The notes below the pieces were generated by a model. It worked only from the letters and a program-made list of their open reading frames with translations, did not search any database and was not told the DNA's origin. The position numbers and the translations under genes were made by a program. Shown piece by piece: positions 25,312-34,546 of a stretch of DNA of 64,000 bases (position 1 is its first letter; the number at the start of each line of letters is the position of its first letter). Source of the DNA: Fusicatenibacter saccharivorans (GTDB taxonomy: Bacteria > Bacillota > Clostridia > Lachnospirales > Lachnospiraceae); the NCBI RefSeq assembly GCF_027667425.1, contig NZ_JAQEGR010000014.1, positions 1-64,000 of the forward strand, read 5' to 3'.

Positions 25312-26163
25312 ATGAGAAAGCTTTCCGTTTTTTACGAACACATTCTACAGGCGTGTGAGCAATCCGGTAAGACGATTCCGGAAGTGCTCGCGTTCTGCAG
25401 GGATCAGGGAATTTCGGCTGTTGAGATGAACTACAGTCTGTTTGCATCAGAAAAAGAGGTCATTGCCCCGATGCTTTCCGATGCGGGGCTGGTGATCAGC
25501 TGTATGCATGAAACCTTTGATTTTTCCCATGATACGGATCTTGGCAGAGCACAGCAGATGCTCGATACTGCGGCATCGCAGCAGGTTTCGCGTGTCCTGT
25601 TTGTTGCAGGCGCGCTTGAAACTGCCGAAGCGGCAGAGCTTGCAGCCTGCAGCAGCACCTATGAGGCAACGAGTACTTTTATGGCCGAAAACAAATCGAT
25701 TCAAAATATGGTACATGCGCTTTCCTCACTCGCCGAATATGCGGCTTTGCGTGGCGTTACGATTACCTTAGAGGACTTTGACGGTTTTTTACAGCCGTTT
25801 GCACGCACATATCCGCTGCTCTGGTTTATGGAGCACGTGCCGGGGCTGCGGTATACGCTTGATATCGGAAATTTTGCTTTCAGTGATGAGGATGTTTCGT
25901 ATGCTGCCTGGCTTCTGAAGGATTATATTGTCCATGTTCACTGTAAGGATCGTGCCGAAAGCCCGCTCGTTCACGGACGTTTCTGCCGCGGCCTTGGCCA
26001 GACACCGGCCGGAACGGGATATCTGCCGATGGCAAAGCTTCTTACAGATTTAGAAGCGTGCGATTACGACGGTTATCTCGCCATCGAGCATTTCGATGCG
26101 CCGGATCAGTTATCGTTCATCGAACAGTCCGCAGCGTTTCTGCGCCAGTGGGTTTCCGAATAA
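25312..26163 (+). CDS. Sugar phosphate isomerase/epimerase family protein
   Basis: A 283-residue TIM-barrel of the xylose-isomerase-like (AP endonuclease 2) superfamily. Metal-ligand-bearing strands are visible: VTITLEDFD (Glu), YTLDIGNF (Asp), VHVHCKDR (His) and LAIEHFD (Glu). Such proteins interconvert keto and aldo sugars or inosose-like substrates. Preceded by AGGAGG. Same strand as the ThuA-like gene; a shared pathway is inferred. No membrane segment or signal. Confidence 0.87.
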   Translation: MRKLSVFYEHILQACEQSGKTIPEVLAFCRDQGISAVEMNYSLFASEKEVIAPMLSDAGLVISCMHETFDFSHDTDLGRAQQMLDTAASQQVSRVLFVAGALETAEAAELAACSSTYEATSTFMAENKSIQNMVHALSSLAEYAALRGVTITLEDFDGFLQPFARTYPLLWFMEHVPGLRYTLDIGNFAFSDEDVSYAAWLLKDYIVHVHCKDRAESPLVHGRFCRGLGQTPAGTGYLPMAKLLTDLEACDYDGYLAIEHFDAPDQLSFIEQSAAFLRQWVSE

Positions 26164-26283
26164 TTCCGCCTCTTTCATAAGCGCTCTGATTTTCGGAAAA
26201 ATTCGTATTTCCGGGGAGAATTTCAGCAAAAAAATTATGTCGAAAAAATTCTTTACTATCTTTGGTTTTTTCGTATCTTTTCC

Positions 26284-26311
26284 TTGCTTTCCATGGAAAA
26301 CATGGTAAACT
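26284..26311 (+). promoter_or_regulatory. asnA promoter with palindromic spacer
   Basis: TTGCTT (284-289), a 16-base spacer and TAAACT (306-311). The perfect 12-bp palindrome TTTCCATGGAAA (288-299) overlaps the -35 and spacer, a position suited to a repressor. Confidence 0.5.
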
Positions 26312-26377
26312 AAATTTGAAGCTTTTTGAGAAGGCGTGATTCGAAAAGCAAATCTAAAACAAGAGGGTTTTAAAGTA

Positions 26378-27391
26378 ATGGGAGAAATTATTATTCCGCA
26401 GGGTTACAAATCTGCATTAAACCTCCACGATACACAGGTGGCGATTAAAACAGTAAAGGATTATTTCCAGCACGAGCTGACACATCGTCTGCATCTGCTC
26501 CGTGTAACAGCTCCGCTTTTTGTACAGCCGGAAACCGGCTTGAATGACAATCTGAATGGCGTAGAACACCCGGTTTCTTTTGAGTTAAAGGATCAGGGTA
26601 CCAAGAAAACCGCTGAAATTGTTCAGTCTCTGGCAAAATGGAAACGGTACGCGCTTCACAAATACGGCTTCTCTGAGGGAGAAGGCATCTACACCGATAT
26701 GAACGCCATCCGCCAGGACGAGGTGACCGACAACATTCACTCCGTTTACGTGGATCAGTGGGACTGGGAAAAAATCATGTCCCCGGAAGAACGCAATCTT
26801 GATTTCTTAAAGAGTACCGTAAAAGATATCTATGAGGCACTGAAAAACACGGAAAAACATATGGCAGACCAGTACGACTACATCGAAACCATTCTGCCGG
26901 ATGAAATTTTCTTTATCACTTCCCAGGAACTTGAGGATCGCTATCCGGATCTGACTCCAAAGGAAAGAGAGTATACAATCACCAAAGAAAAAGGTGCTGT
27001 CTTTATTATGCAGATCGGCGGCGTGCTTGCTTCCGGAGAGCGTCAGGACGGACGTTCCCCGGACTACGACGACTGGTCCTTAAACGGCGATCTGATCGTT
27101 TATTATCCAGTGCTTGACATCGCCCTTGAGCTCTCCTCCATGGGTATCCGCGTCAACGCAGATGCTCTCCGCGCCCAGTTAAAGGAGTGCGGATGCCAGT
27201 CCCGCGCGAAGCTTCCCTTCCAGAAATCTATTCTGAACGGCACTCTCCCGCAGACAATCGGCGGCGGTATCGGACAGTCCCGTATCTGTATGTTTTTCCT
27301 GCGCAAAGCGCACATCGGAGAGGTACAGTGCTCGGTATGGCCGATGGAGACACGAGAGGTGATGGATGTGATGAATATTCAGCTTCTGTAA
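26378..27391 (+). CDS. asnA: Aspartate-ammonia ligase
   Basis: About 337 residues, close to the 330 of E. coli AsnA. Class II aminoacyl-tRNA-synthetase-like fold with LRVTAPLFVQPETGLNDNLNG, EIVQSLAKWKRYAL, YTDMNAIRQDE, VYVDQWDWEK and the terminal GGGIGQSRICMFFL. It makes asparagine from aspartate and ammonia using ATP. The ATG at 26378 is used (GAGGG upstream, starting MGEIIIPQG); an in-frame GTG at 26336 lacks support. Monocistronic, with a strong terminator. Confidence 0.96.
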   Translation: MGEIIIPQGYKSALNLHDTQVAIKTVKDYFQHELTHRLHLLRVTAPLFVQPETGLNDNLNGVEHPVSFELKDQGTKKTAEIVQSLAKWKRYALHKYGFSEGEGIYTDMNAIRQDEVTDNIHSVYVDQWDWEKIMSPEERNLDFLKSTVKDIYEALKNTEKHMADQYDYIETILPDEIFFITSQELEDRYPDLTPKEREYTITKEKGAVFIMQIGGVLASGERQDGRSPDYDDWSLNGDLIVYYPVLDIALELSSMGIRVNADALRAQLKECGCQSRAKLPFQKSILNGTLPQTIGGGIGQSRICMFFLRKAHIGEVQCSVWPMETREVMDVMNIQLL

Positions 27392-27441
27392 GAAATTCTC
27401 TGTCTTTTCTCAAATTTCTGTTCTTCTTTCAGAAGATCAAA

Positions 27442-27488
27442 AAGAAGAATTCCCATGCAGTATTTCCGCACAGGAATTCTTCTTTTTT
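27442..27488 (+). terminator. asnA terminator
   Basis: AAGAAGAATTCC pairs with GGAATTCTTCTT (12 bp) and is followed by a T-run. Confidence 0.9.
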
Positions 27489-27502
27489 CTTATTTTTTTA
27501 TC

Positions 27503-27826
27503 TTACATCCACGTAACCTTCGGCATTCCGCGAAGATCTGCTTTTACATCACAAGAAAATGTTTCCCCCTCATGGGCCTCTATTACTTTTGCATTTTTTA
27601 ATCCATCTTCTCCAACTGCCTTTTTGCCTAAATGGCCGCCTAAAACAGCTCCCAGTCCGCCGCCAAGAGCAGCTCCAAAGGCTGCATTTGCAACATCACC
27701 GGCTCCGATTTTTCCCATAGGCTTTCTTGTAATCGCAATCGTATGGGCACCTGCTTCGATTGGAATTACATACGGTTGTTTTGCAGCTCTCAACTTTTGC
27801 GGTTCTTGATCATCTATATACAGACA
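27503..27826 (-). pseudogene. 5'-truncated gene remnant behind the tuf terminator
   Basis: An open frame ends at 27503 and encodes a coherent protein tail of about 105 residues: LYIDDQEPQKL, then a hydrophobic Gly-rich segment (AAFGAALGGGLGAVLGGHLGKKA) and KADLRGMPKVTWM. Upstream the frame runs directly into the T-tract of the tuf terminator, with no ATG, no ribosome site and only a weak TTG inside the terminator. The family is unrecognised; the Gly-rich helix may be membrane-active. Most likely a gene that lost its 5' end by recombination at the tuf 3' end. It could still be read if a non-standard start is used. Confidence 0.5.
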
Positions 27827-27862
27827 GAAAAACCCCGGTCGCCTTACGGCGCCGGGGTCTCT
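27826..27862 (-). terminator. tuf (str operon) terminator
   Basis: Minus strand: ACCCCGGCGCC, loop GTAA, GGCGACCGGGGT with a TTTTT tail. It lies about 60 bp after the tuf stop codon. Confidence 0.92.
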
Positions 27863-27924
27863 TACGTTTGAGCACAAGTATCTTTCGATACAATTATATT
27901 TTATTTAGAATAGTCTACCGATAA

Positions 27925-29118
27925 TTAGTCGATCAGAGTAGCAACACGGCCTGATCCAACGGTACGGCCACCCTCACGGATAGCGAAGGTAAGACCCTGA
28001 TCCATAGCGATCGGGTGGATCAGTTCGATGGTCATCTCTACGTTATCGCCAGGCATGCACATCTCAGTTCCTTCCGGAAGAGTGATAACACCTGTTACGT
28101 CAGTTGTACGGAAGTAGAACTGCGGACGATAGTTGTTGAAGAATGGAGTATGACGGCCACCCTCGTCTTTTGTCAGAACGTATACCTGAGCGGTAAATTT
28201 GGTATGGCAGTGAACGGTACCTGGTTTAGCCAGAACCTGTCCTCTTTCGATCTCTGTTCTCTGAACACCACGAAGCAGAGCACCGATGTTATCACCAGCC
28301 TGAGCCTCATCGAGGAGTTTACGGAACATCTCGATACCAGTTACAACAGTTTTCTTGGTCTCTTCTTTCAGACCTGCGATTTCAACTTCCTCATTCAGAT
28401 GAAGAACACCAGCCTCAACACGGCCAGTAGCAACAGTACCACGACCAGTGATGGTGAATACGTCCTCTACAGGCATGATGAAGTCTTTATCTGTGTCACG
28501 CTGCGGATCCGGGATCCAGCTATCTACTGCATCCATAAGCTCCATGATTTTATCTCCCCATGGGCCAGCCGGATCTTCCAGAGCTTTCAGAGCAGAACCC
28601 TGGATGATCGGAGTGTCATCTCCCGGGAAGTCATACTCGTTCAGCAGCTCACGGATCTCCATGTCTACCAGCTCAAGCAGCTCTTCGTCGTCTACCATAT
28701 CGCATTTGTTCATGAATACAACGATGTAAGGTACACCTACCTGACGGGACAGAAGGATGTGCTCTTTTGTCTGAGCCATAACACCGTCTGTAGCAGCTAC
28801 TACAAGGATAGCTCCGTCCATCTGTGCAGCACCAGTGATCATGTTCTTTACATAGTCAGCATGGCCTGGGCAGTCAACGTGTGCATAGTGTCTTTTCTCT
28901 GTCTGATACTCAACGTGTGCAGTAGAGATTGTGATACCACGCTCTCTCTCTTCCGGAGCTTTATCGATATCTTCGAAGTTCTCAGCAGTGTTTCCTTCTA
29001 CTCTGGTAGAAAGTACTTTTGTGATAGCTGCGGTCAGAGTTGTTTTACCATGGTCAACGTGGCCGATGGTACCAATGTTACAATGCGGTTTTGTTCTTTC
29101 AAATTTAGCTTTAGCCAT
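27925..29118 (-). CDS. tuf: Elongation factor Tu
   Basis: A 397-residue translation GTPase. NIGTIGHVDHGKTTLTAAI (P-loop), ERERGITI (switch I), DCPGHADYV (switch II), NKCD and SALK, with domain II and III motifs such as GRGTVATGRVE and RTTDVTGVI. Delivers aminoacyl-tRNA to the ribosome. Last gene of the rpsL-rpsG-fusA-tuf operon, 197 bp after fusA. Confidence 0.98.
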   Translation of the reverse strand: MAKAKFERTKPHCNIGTIGHVDHGKTTLTAAITKVLSTRVEGNTAENFEDIDKAPEERERGITISTAHVEYQTEKRHYAHVDCPGHADYVKNMITGAAQMDGAILVVAATDGVMAQTKEHILLSRQVGVPYIVVFMNKCDMVDDEELLELVDMEIRELLNEYDFPGDDTPIIQGSALKALEDPAGPWGDKIMELMDAVDSWIPDPQRDTDKDFIMPVEDVFTITGRGTVATGRVEAGVLHLNEEVEIAGLKEETKKTVVTGIEMFRKLLDEAQAGDNIGALLRGVQRTEIERGQVLAKPGTVHCHTKFTAQVYVLTKDEGGRHTPFFNNYRPQFYFRTTDVTGVITLPEGTEMCMPGDNVEMTIELIHPIAMDQGLTFAIREGGRTVGSGRVATLID

Positions 29119-29315
29119 TTTAAAATGTCCTCCTTAAAATTGCGCCCAGTGGGCTTTTTTGAGACTAAATTGGTGGCAGGAACCCACCTGAATCGTAAAC
29201 CTGCTAAGTCTGATTATATTGCATTTCCGTCTTATTTGCAAGGGAAATCTCAGAAAAATAATACTTTTAGGCTGTGCAGCCTTTGACAGCTGCACACCCG
29301 ATTATTTTTCTTACA

Positions 29316-31433
29316 TTATTTTGCTTTTGCAGACAGAACTTTTTCCTGTACGTTTTTCGGAACCTGCTCGTATTTATCAAAGAACATGGAGTAGTTACCA
29401 CGTCCCTGAGTTTTAGAACGAAGGTCTGTTGCGTAACCGAACATTTCAGCCAGCGGTACGAATCCACGGATCATCTTTCCGCCGCCGATGTCATCCATAC
29501 CCTCGATACGACCACGACGGGAGTTGATATCACCGATAACATCACCCATGTAATCTTCCGGAGTGGAAACTTCGACTTTCATGATAGGCTCAAGAAGAAC
29601 CGGAGCACCCTTCTGCATAGCTTCCTTGAATGCCAGAGAACCAGCAATGTGGAATGCCATCTCAGAAGAATCGACCTCATGATAAGATCCGTCGTATACA
29701 TTTGCATGAACACCGACTACCGGGAAGCCTCCCAGGATACCGGCTTTCATAGCCTCTTCGATACCTTCGCCTACAGCCGGGATATACTCTTTCGGAATAG
29801 CTCCACCGACAACGGTAGACTCGAATTTGTAAATCTCTTCGCCGTTTGCATCCATAGGCTCGAATTTAACTTTACAGTGACCATACTGTCCACGTCCACC
29901 AGACTGTTTTGCATATTTGCTGTCGATGTCTGCCGGTTTGGTAATGGTCTCTTTGTATGCAACCTGCGGAGCACCTACGTTAGCCTCTACTTTGAACTCA
30001 CGAAGCAGACGGTCAACGATGATTTCCAGATGCAGCTCACCCATACCAGCGATGATGGTCTGACCAGTTTCCTGATTGGTGTGTGCACGGAAGGTCGGAT
30101 CCTCCTCAGCCAGTTTTGCAAGGGACTCGCCCAGTTTGCCCTGGCCTGCTTTTGTCTTAGGCTCGATAGCCAGCTCGATAACCGGCTCCGGGAACTCCAT
30201 AGACTCAAGGATTACCGGATGCTGCTCGTCGCAGATGGTATCACCTGTTGTGGTGAACTTGAATCCGATTGCAGCTGCAATGTCACCGGAGTAAACTTTA
30301 TCCAGCTCCATACGTTTGTTTGCATGCATCTGAAGGATACGTCCAACACGCTCTTTTTTATCTTTTGTTGCATTCAGTACGTAAGAACCGGAGTTCATGG
30401 TTCCTGAATACACACGGAAGTATGCCAGCTTACCAACGAATGGGTCTGTCATAATCTTGAATGCCAGTGCGGAGAACGGCTCGTCATCGGAAGAATGTCT
30501 TACGATCGGGTTTCCGTCCAGATCGGTACCCTCGATTGGCGGGATATCGGTCGGAGCCGGCATGTACTCAAGAATAGCGTCCAGGAGTTTCTGAACACCT
30601 TTGTTTCTGTATGCAGAACCGCAGCATACCGGTACAGCTGTACACTCGCAGGTAGCTTTACGCAGAACTGCTTTCATCTCGTCTACAGACGGGATATCAT
30701 CATCCAGATAACGCATCATCAGCTCATCATCCAGCTCGCAGATTTTCTCTACCAGCTCGGTGTGATACAGCTCAGCGTCGTCTTTCATATCTTCCGGGAT
30801 ATCAACGATGGAGATATCATCGCCCTTATCGTCGTTGTAGATGTAAGCTTTCATCTCGAACAGATCGATAATTCCCTTGAATTCATCTTCCTTACCAATT
30901 GGAAGCTGAAGGCAGATAGCATTTTTACCAAGTCTGGTCTTGATCTGATCTACAGCGTTGTAGAAGTCAGCACCAAGGATGTCCATCTTGTTGATGAATG
31001 CCATACGCGGTACGTTGTAGGTATCAGCCTGACGCCATACGTTCTCAGACTGAGGCTCTACACCACCTTTTGCACAGAACACGCCGACAGCGCCGTCCAG
31101 TACACGAAGAGAACGCTCTACCTCTACGGTAAAGTCAACGTGGCCTGGGGTATCAATGATGTTGATACGGTGCTCAAGAGCGCCCGGTTTCGGCTTGCAG
31201 TTCTCTTCCAGAGTCCAGTGGCAGGTTGTAGCAGCTGAAGTAATTGTGATACCACGCTCCTGCTCCTGTTCCATCCAGTCCATGGTAGCAGTTCCTTCGT
31301 GAGTATCACCAATCTTGTAGTTAACACCGGTATAGTACAGGATACGCTCGGTCAGGGTTGTTTTACCTGCATCGATGTGAGCCATAATACCAATGTTTCT
31401 GGTTCTCTCTAATGGATATTCTCTTCCAGCCAA
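29316..31433 (-). CDS. fusA: Elongation factor G
   Basis: A 705-residue translocase GTPase: NIGIMAHIDAGKTTLTERILYYTG start, EQERGITITSAAT switch I, DTPGHVDFT switch II and NKMD. Domain IV KSGGRGQYGHCKV and domain V EPIMKVEVSTPEDYMGDVIGD are present. Drives ribosomal translocation and, with RRF, recycling. 15 bp after rpsG. Confidence 0.98.
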   Translation of the reverse strand: MAGREYPLERTRNIGIMAHIDAGKTTLTERILYYTGVNYKIGDTHEGTATMDWMEQEQERGITITSAATTCHWTLEENCKPKPGALEHRINIIDTPGHVDFTVEVERSLRVLDGAVGVFCAKGGVEPQSENVWRQADTYNVPRMAFINKMDILGADFYNAVDQIKTRLGKNAICLQLPIGKEDEFKGIIDLFEMKAYIYNDDKGDDISIVDIPEDMKDDAELYHTELVEKICELDDELMMRYLDDDIPSVDEMKAVLRKATCECTAVPVCCGSAYRNKGVQKLLDAILEYMPAPTDIPPIEGTDLDGNPIVRHSSDDEPFSALAFKIMTDPFVGKLAYFRVYSGTMNSGSYVLNATKDKKERVGRILQMHANKRMELDKVYSGDIAAAIGFKFTTTGDTICDEQHPVILESMEFPEPVIELAIEPKTKAGQGKLGESLAKLAEEDPTFRAHTNQETGQTIIAGMGELHLEIIVDRLLREFKVEANVGAPQVAYKETITKPADIDSKYAKQSGGRGQYGHCKVKFEPMDANGEEIYKFESTVVGGAIPKEYIPAVGEGIEEAMKAGILGGFPVVGVHANVYDGSYHEVDSSEMAFHIAGSLAFKEAMQKGAPVLLEPIMKVEVSTPEDYMGDVIGDINSRRGRIEGMDDIGGGKMIRGFVPLAEMFGYATDLRSKTQGRGNYSMFFDKYEQVPKNVQEKVLSAKAK

Positions 31434-31448
31434 CGGATTTTCCTCCTC

Positions 31449-31919
31449 TTAGAATCTGTAGTGAGCAAATGCCTTGTTAGCCTCTGCCATCTTATGAACT
31501 TCTTCTTTCTTCTTCACAGAAGCACCTGTGTTGTTAGATGCATCCAGAATCTCGTTTGCCAGTCTGTCTTCCATGGTACGCTCGCCTCTCTTACGAGAAT
31601 AAGCGGTCAGCCAACGAAGGCCAAGAGCCTGACGTCTGTCCGGTCTTACCTCGATCGGTACCTGATAAGTAGCACCACCGATACGTCTTGCTTTTACTTC
31701 AAGAACCGGCATGATATTGTTCATTGCTTCTTCAAATACTTCGATTGCTGGTTTTCCAGCTTTTTCTTCTACTTTAGCAAATGCGCCGTATACGATTTTC
31801 TGGGCAACGCCTCTCTTACCATCCAGCATGATGTTGTTGATCAGCTTGGTTACCACTTTGTTATTGTATAACGGATCTGCTAAAACATCTCTTTTCTGAG
31901 TATGTCCTTTACGTGGCAC
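31449..31919 (-). CDS. rpsG: Ribosomal protein S7
   Basis: 156 residues beginning PRKGHTQKRDVLADPLY, with the S7 RNA-binding segment LDGKRGVAQKIVY and the C-terminal KKKEEVHKMAEANKAFAHYRF. The start is the GTG at 31919, six bases after AAGGAGGG; the upstream ATGs belong to the leader. Nucleates the 30S head and, in many bacteria, represses its own operon. Confidence 0.97.
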   Translation of the reverse strand: MPRKGHTQKRDVLADPLYNNKVVTKLINNIMLDGKRGVAQKIVYGAFAKVEEKAGKPAIEVFEEAMNNIMPVLEVKARRIGGATYQVPIEVRPDRRQALGLRWLTAYSRKRGERTMEDRLANEILDASNNTGASVKKKEEVHKMAEANKAFAHYRF

Positions 31920-32093
31920 GTTACTTCCCTCCTTAACCATCATTCGATTAAATCATCGGTACTCACACTTATTTGCAGTATGTCCGCGCGTGTAAATTCT
32001 CTATAAATCCGCAGCCGTGGGGATTTATGGAATAACGCACAACATTTCGCTTTTTTTGTGATACTAGATATATCTCGAACTCGTTTTACTTAA

Positions 32094-32510
32094 TTATTTC
32101 TTTTTCGGTCTCTTAGCACCGTATTTAGAACGGGCCTGTTTTCTGTTAGCAACACCTGCAGTATCAAGTGTACCACGGATGATGTGGTATCTGGTACCTG
32201 GCAGGTCCTTAACTCTTCCTCCACGGATCAGAACAACGCTGTGCTCCTGAAGGTTGTGACCTTCTCCTGGGATGTAACTTGTTACTTCGATTCCGTTGGA
32301 AAGACGAACTCTGGCGATTTTACGAAGAGCTGAGTTAGGTTTTTTCGGTGTAGCAGTTTTAACAGCTGTGCACACACCTCTCTTCTGAGGAGAAGACATA
32401 TCTGTGGATTTCTTTCTCAGAGAATTGTAGCTTTTCTGCAGTGCCGGCGCGGTAGATTTCTTTACGGAAGTCTCACGGCCTTTTCTTACTAACTGGTTGA
32501 ATGTTGGCAT
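32094..32510 (-). CDS. rpsL: Ribosomal protein S12
   Basis: 138 residues starting MPTFNQLVRKGRE, with the decoding-centre loop TPKKPNSALRKIARV and the streptomycin-region GEGHNLQEHSVVLIRGGRVKD; the usual Lys residues at the resistance sites are present (wild-type). First gene of the str operon, 150 bp before rpsG. Confidence 0.98.
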   Translation of the reverse strand: MPTFNQLVRKGRETSVKKSTAPALQKSYNSLRKKSTDMSSPQKRGVCTAVKTATPKKPNSALRKIARVRLSNGIEVTSYIPGEGHNLQEHSVVLIRGGRVKDLPGTRYHIIRGTLDTAGVANRKQARSKYGAKRPKKK

Positions 32511-32635
32511 TCCATTTCACCTCCTGATAGATTTCTCCGTGTGTCCCACGGGGTTTCATACGGCTGCTTTAGTTCAACATAATTGCTTTGCAGCTTTTGC
32601 GCGCACAAAAAACAGTCTTTTACGCACGCTCGTTT

Positions 32636-32664
32636 ATTATAGCGTCTGTCCTTTCAAAAGTCAA
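32636..32664 (-). promoter_or_regulatory. str operon promoter
   Basis: Minus strand: TTGACT (664-659), a 17-base spacer and a perfect TATAAT (641-636), leaving a leader of about 120 nt before rpsL. Confidence 0.88.
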
Positions 32665-32798
32665 GGGGGAAATTCGCAAAAAATCGCGTATTTACGCGGC
32701 TTCTGCGGATTTCCCCCATTGATGCATTACTGTGCAAAAGTATTTTTTCTTCCTATTATAATCTCACCAGATTATTTTCTGACATTTTCTGTTTTTCG

Positions 32799-33266
32799 TT
32801 AAAGCGGACGGTTCCTGAAGGCCGGACACGCATCACACCGCTTCGGCTTCTCCTCGCTCTGTGCATTGCCCCAGAGGTCACGCGCTTTCTCTTCGGCACA
32901 CCCTTTGCACCAGGGAAACATGCGGACATTGCTGATGTAAAAGTTCTCAAAGTTTGTCTCGTCGTTGTTGATGTCAAACTGCTGCTTTCTCGACAGCTCT
33001 TCCGTATGTTCTGCAATCCAGGCCTTCTGCCCTTCGGTCGCCGGATACCCCGGTCCGCCGAGGACGTAATCCATATCGGCATGGAGATTTTCCGGTTCGC
33101 CTGGTTTGTGGAATCCTACAAATAAAATATAACCGCGACGTAAAAGCTCCTGGATCGGCTCGTCCGTCTGGCCGTCCTGACCTAAAATCGCCCGCGCGGT
33201 CTGCGCATGAAAATTTTCTGTTTTGGGATAGAATTTCCCAGTTGGTGCTAAAAATCCATCTGCCAT
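32799..33266 (-). CDS. Conserved hypothetical protein with CxxC pairs
   Basis: About 155 residues, soluble and not recognised by function. The N-terminal half has QTARAILGQDGQTDEPIQELLRRGYILFVGFHKPGE. The C-terminal part holds two Cys pairs, WCKGC and CDAC, about 24 residues apart, which could bind zinc or a redox metal. The start at 33266 is chosen because GGGAG lies 8 bases upstream. It sits upstream of the str promoter in the same orientation as a single-gene unit. No signal peptide or membrane segment. Confidence 0.75.
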   Translation of the reverse strand: MADGFLAPTGKFYPKTENFHAQTARAILGQDGQTDEPIQELLRRGYILFVGFHKPGEPENLHADMDYVLGGPGYPATEGQKAWIAEHTEELSRKQQFDINNDETNFENFYISNVRMFPWCKGCAEEKARDLWGNAQSEEKPKRCDACPAFRNRPL

Positions 33267-33499
33267 TTTCTTTTCTCCCATGTTCTCATTTGCTGTATGC
33301 TTTTCTATACCATAACCGATTTTTTCAAAACAGGCAAGGTTTGTTTTACTGGATTTTTTTTTTTATCTGTGCTATACTCTTTCCCGTGCATTTATGCAAT
33401 CGGATTTTCCCGTCTTTTTGCGGGTGTCCGGACTGGTTCGTGAACTTCCCAGTATAAAAAACCAAGTATCTCAAAATTTTCATCAAAGGAGATTGGAAA

Positions 33500-34546
33500 A
33501 TGAATGCAAGAAAACTGGTCATCGACTGTGATCCGGGCATCGACGATTCTCTCGCCCTGATGCTTGCCGCGGCTTCGAAAGAGCTGGATCTTGTCGGCAT
33601 CACCACAGTCAGCGGAAATGTACCCGCTTCTATGGGCGCTAAAAATGCCCTCAAAATTCTTTCTATGATTGGAAAACCAGATGTCCCGGTTTATGTCGGC
33701 GAGGAGACGCCTCTGGTCCGCGACTACGTGGACGCGATGGACACCCACGGCATGGACGGTCTCGGCGAATCGGGCTGGCCGGATGCCGAAGGCCTTACGC
33801 CCAACAAGGACGCTGTTTCTTTCCTGATCGAAACCTTAAAAGCAACCCCTGATGTTACCATTCTTGCCCTCGGACCGATGACGAACCTTGCAAAAGTCAT
33901 CTCCCGCGCACCGGAGTGCCTGACAAACCTGACGGCTCTTGTCTCCATGGGCGGAAGCTATAAGAGCCATGGAAACTGCTCCCCGGTTGCCGAGTACAAT
34001 TACTGGTGCGACCCGGATGCCGCAGCCGAAGTATTCCGCGCGTTTTCCGAGCTGCCGCAGCTTGCAGGCAAAAAGCTTCATATGATCGGGTTGGATGTCA
34101 CACGAAAAATTGTCCTGACGCCGAATCTTGTGGAATATATGAAGTGCGTAAATCCAGGAGTCGGAACCCGCATTGAGGAGCTGACGCGCTTCTACTTTGA
34201 TTTCCACTGGAAACAGGAAAAGGTCATCGGATGCGTGATCAACGATCCGCTCGCGGCCGCTTATCTTGTGGATCCGTCGCTCTGCAGCGGTTTTGATGCG
34301 TATACGCAGGTAGAAACCGGAGGTCTCTGCATCGGACAGACGGTTGTGGATGCCATGAATTTTTATCAGAAAGCACCGAACAGCCACATTCTGACGCAGG
34401 TCGATGTGCGCCGTTTCTTCCTGATGTTCTTTGAGCGCGTTCTCGGCGTGCCGCAGGAGGAATCCGCACCGGTTCTCGACCAGATTCTCACCGCACCGCC
34501 GGTCTTCCCACATGAGACGATGTTTCAGAAGGGAGGCGAGGCATGA
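33500..34546 (+). CDS. Nucleoside hydrolase
   Basis: A 348-residue enzyme of the inosine-uridine hydrolase family. Calcium-binding Asp cluster in VIDCDPGIDDSLALML, the ISTVSGN-like GITTVSGN, ILALGPMTNLAKVI, and late NDPLAAAYLVDP providing the C-terminal Asp. It cleaves the N-glycosidic bond of nucleosides to base and ribose. It ends in a 4-bp overlap (ATGA) with the ECF S-component gene, so uptake and cleavage are coupled. Good AGGAGA ribosome site. Confidence 0.93.
   Translation: MNARKLVIDCDPGIDDSLALMLAAASKELDLVGITTVSGNVPASMGAKNALKILSMIGKPDVPVYVGEETPLVRDYVDAMDTHGMDGLGESGWPDAEGLTPNKDAVSFLIETLKATPDVTILALGPMTNLAKVISRAPECLTNLTALVSMGGSYKSHGNCSPVAEYNYWCDPDAAAEVFRAFSELPQLAGKKLHMIGLDVTRKIVLTPNLVEYMKCVNPGVGTRIEELTRFYFDFHWKQEKVIGCVINDPLAAAYLVDPSLCSGFDAYTQVETGGLCIGQTVVDAMNFYQKAPNSHILTQVDVRRFFLMFFERVLGVPQEESAPVLDQILTAPPVFPHETMFQKGGEA

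Noticed and set aside
28015..29286. Long open frame antisense to tuf
   Set aside because: It is the mirror of a highly conserved coding gene with strong codon bias; no ribosome site or family signature.
29274..30407. Long open frame antisense to fusA
   Set aside because: Same reason; antisense shadow of EF-G.
33282..33499. Possible riboswitch upstream of the nucleoside hydrolase
   Set aside because: Only a short CCCG/CGGG stem was seen; no purine-riboswitch or preQ1 core motif.
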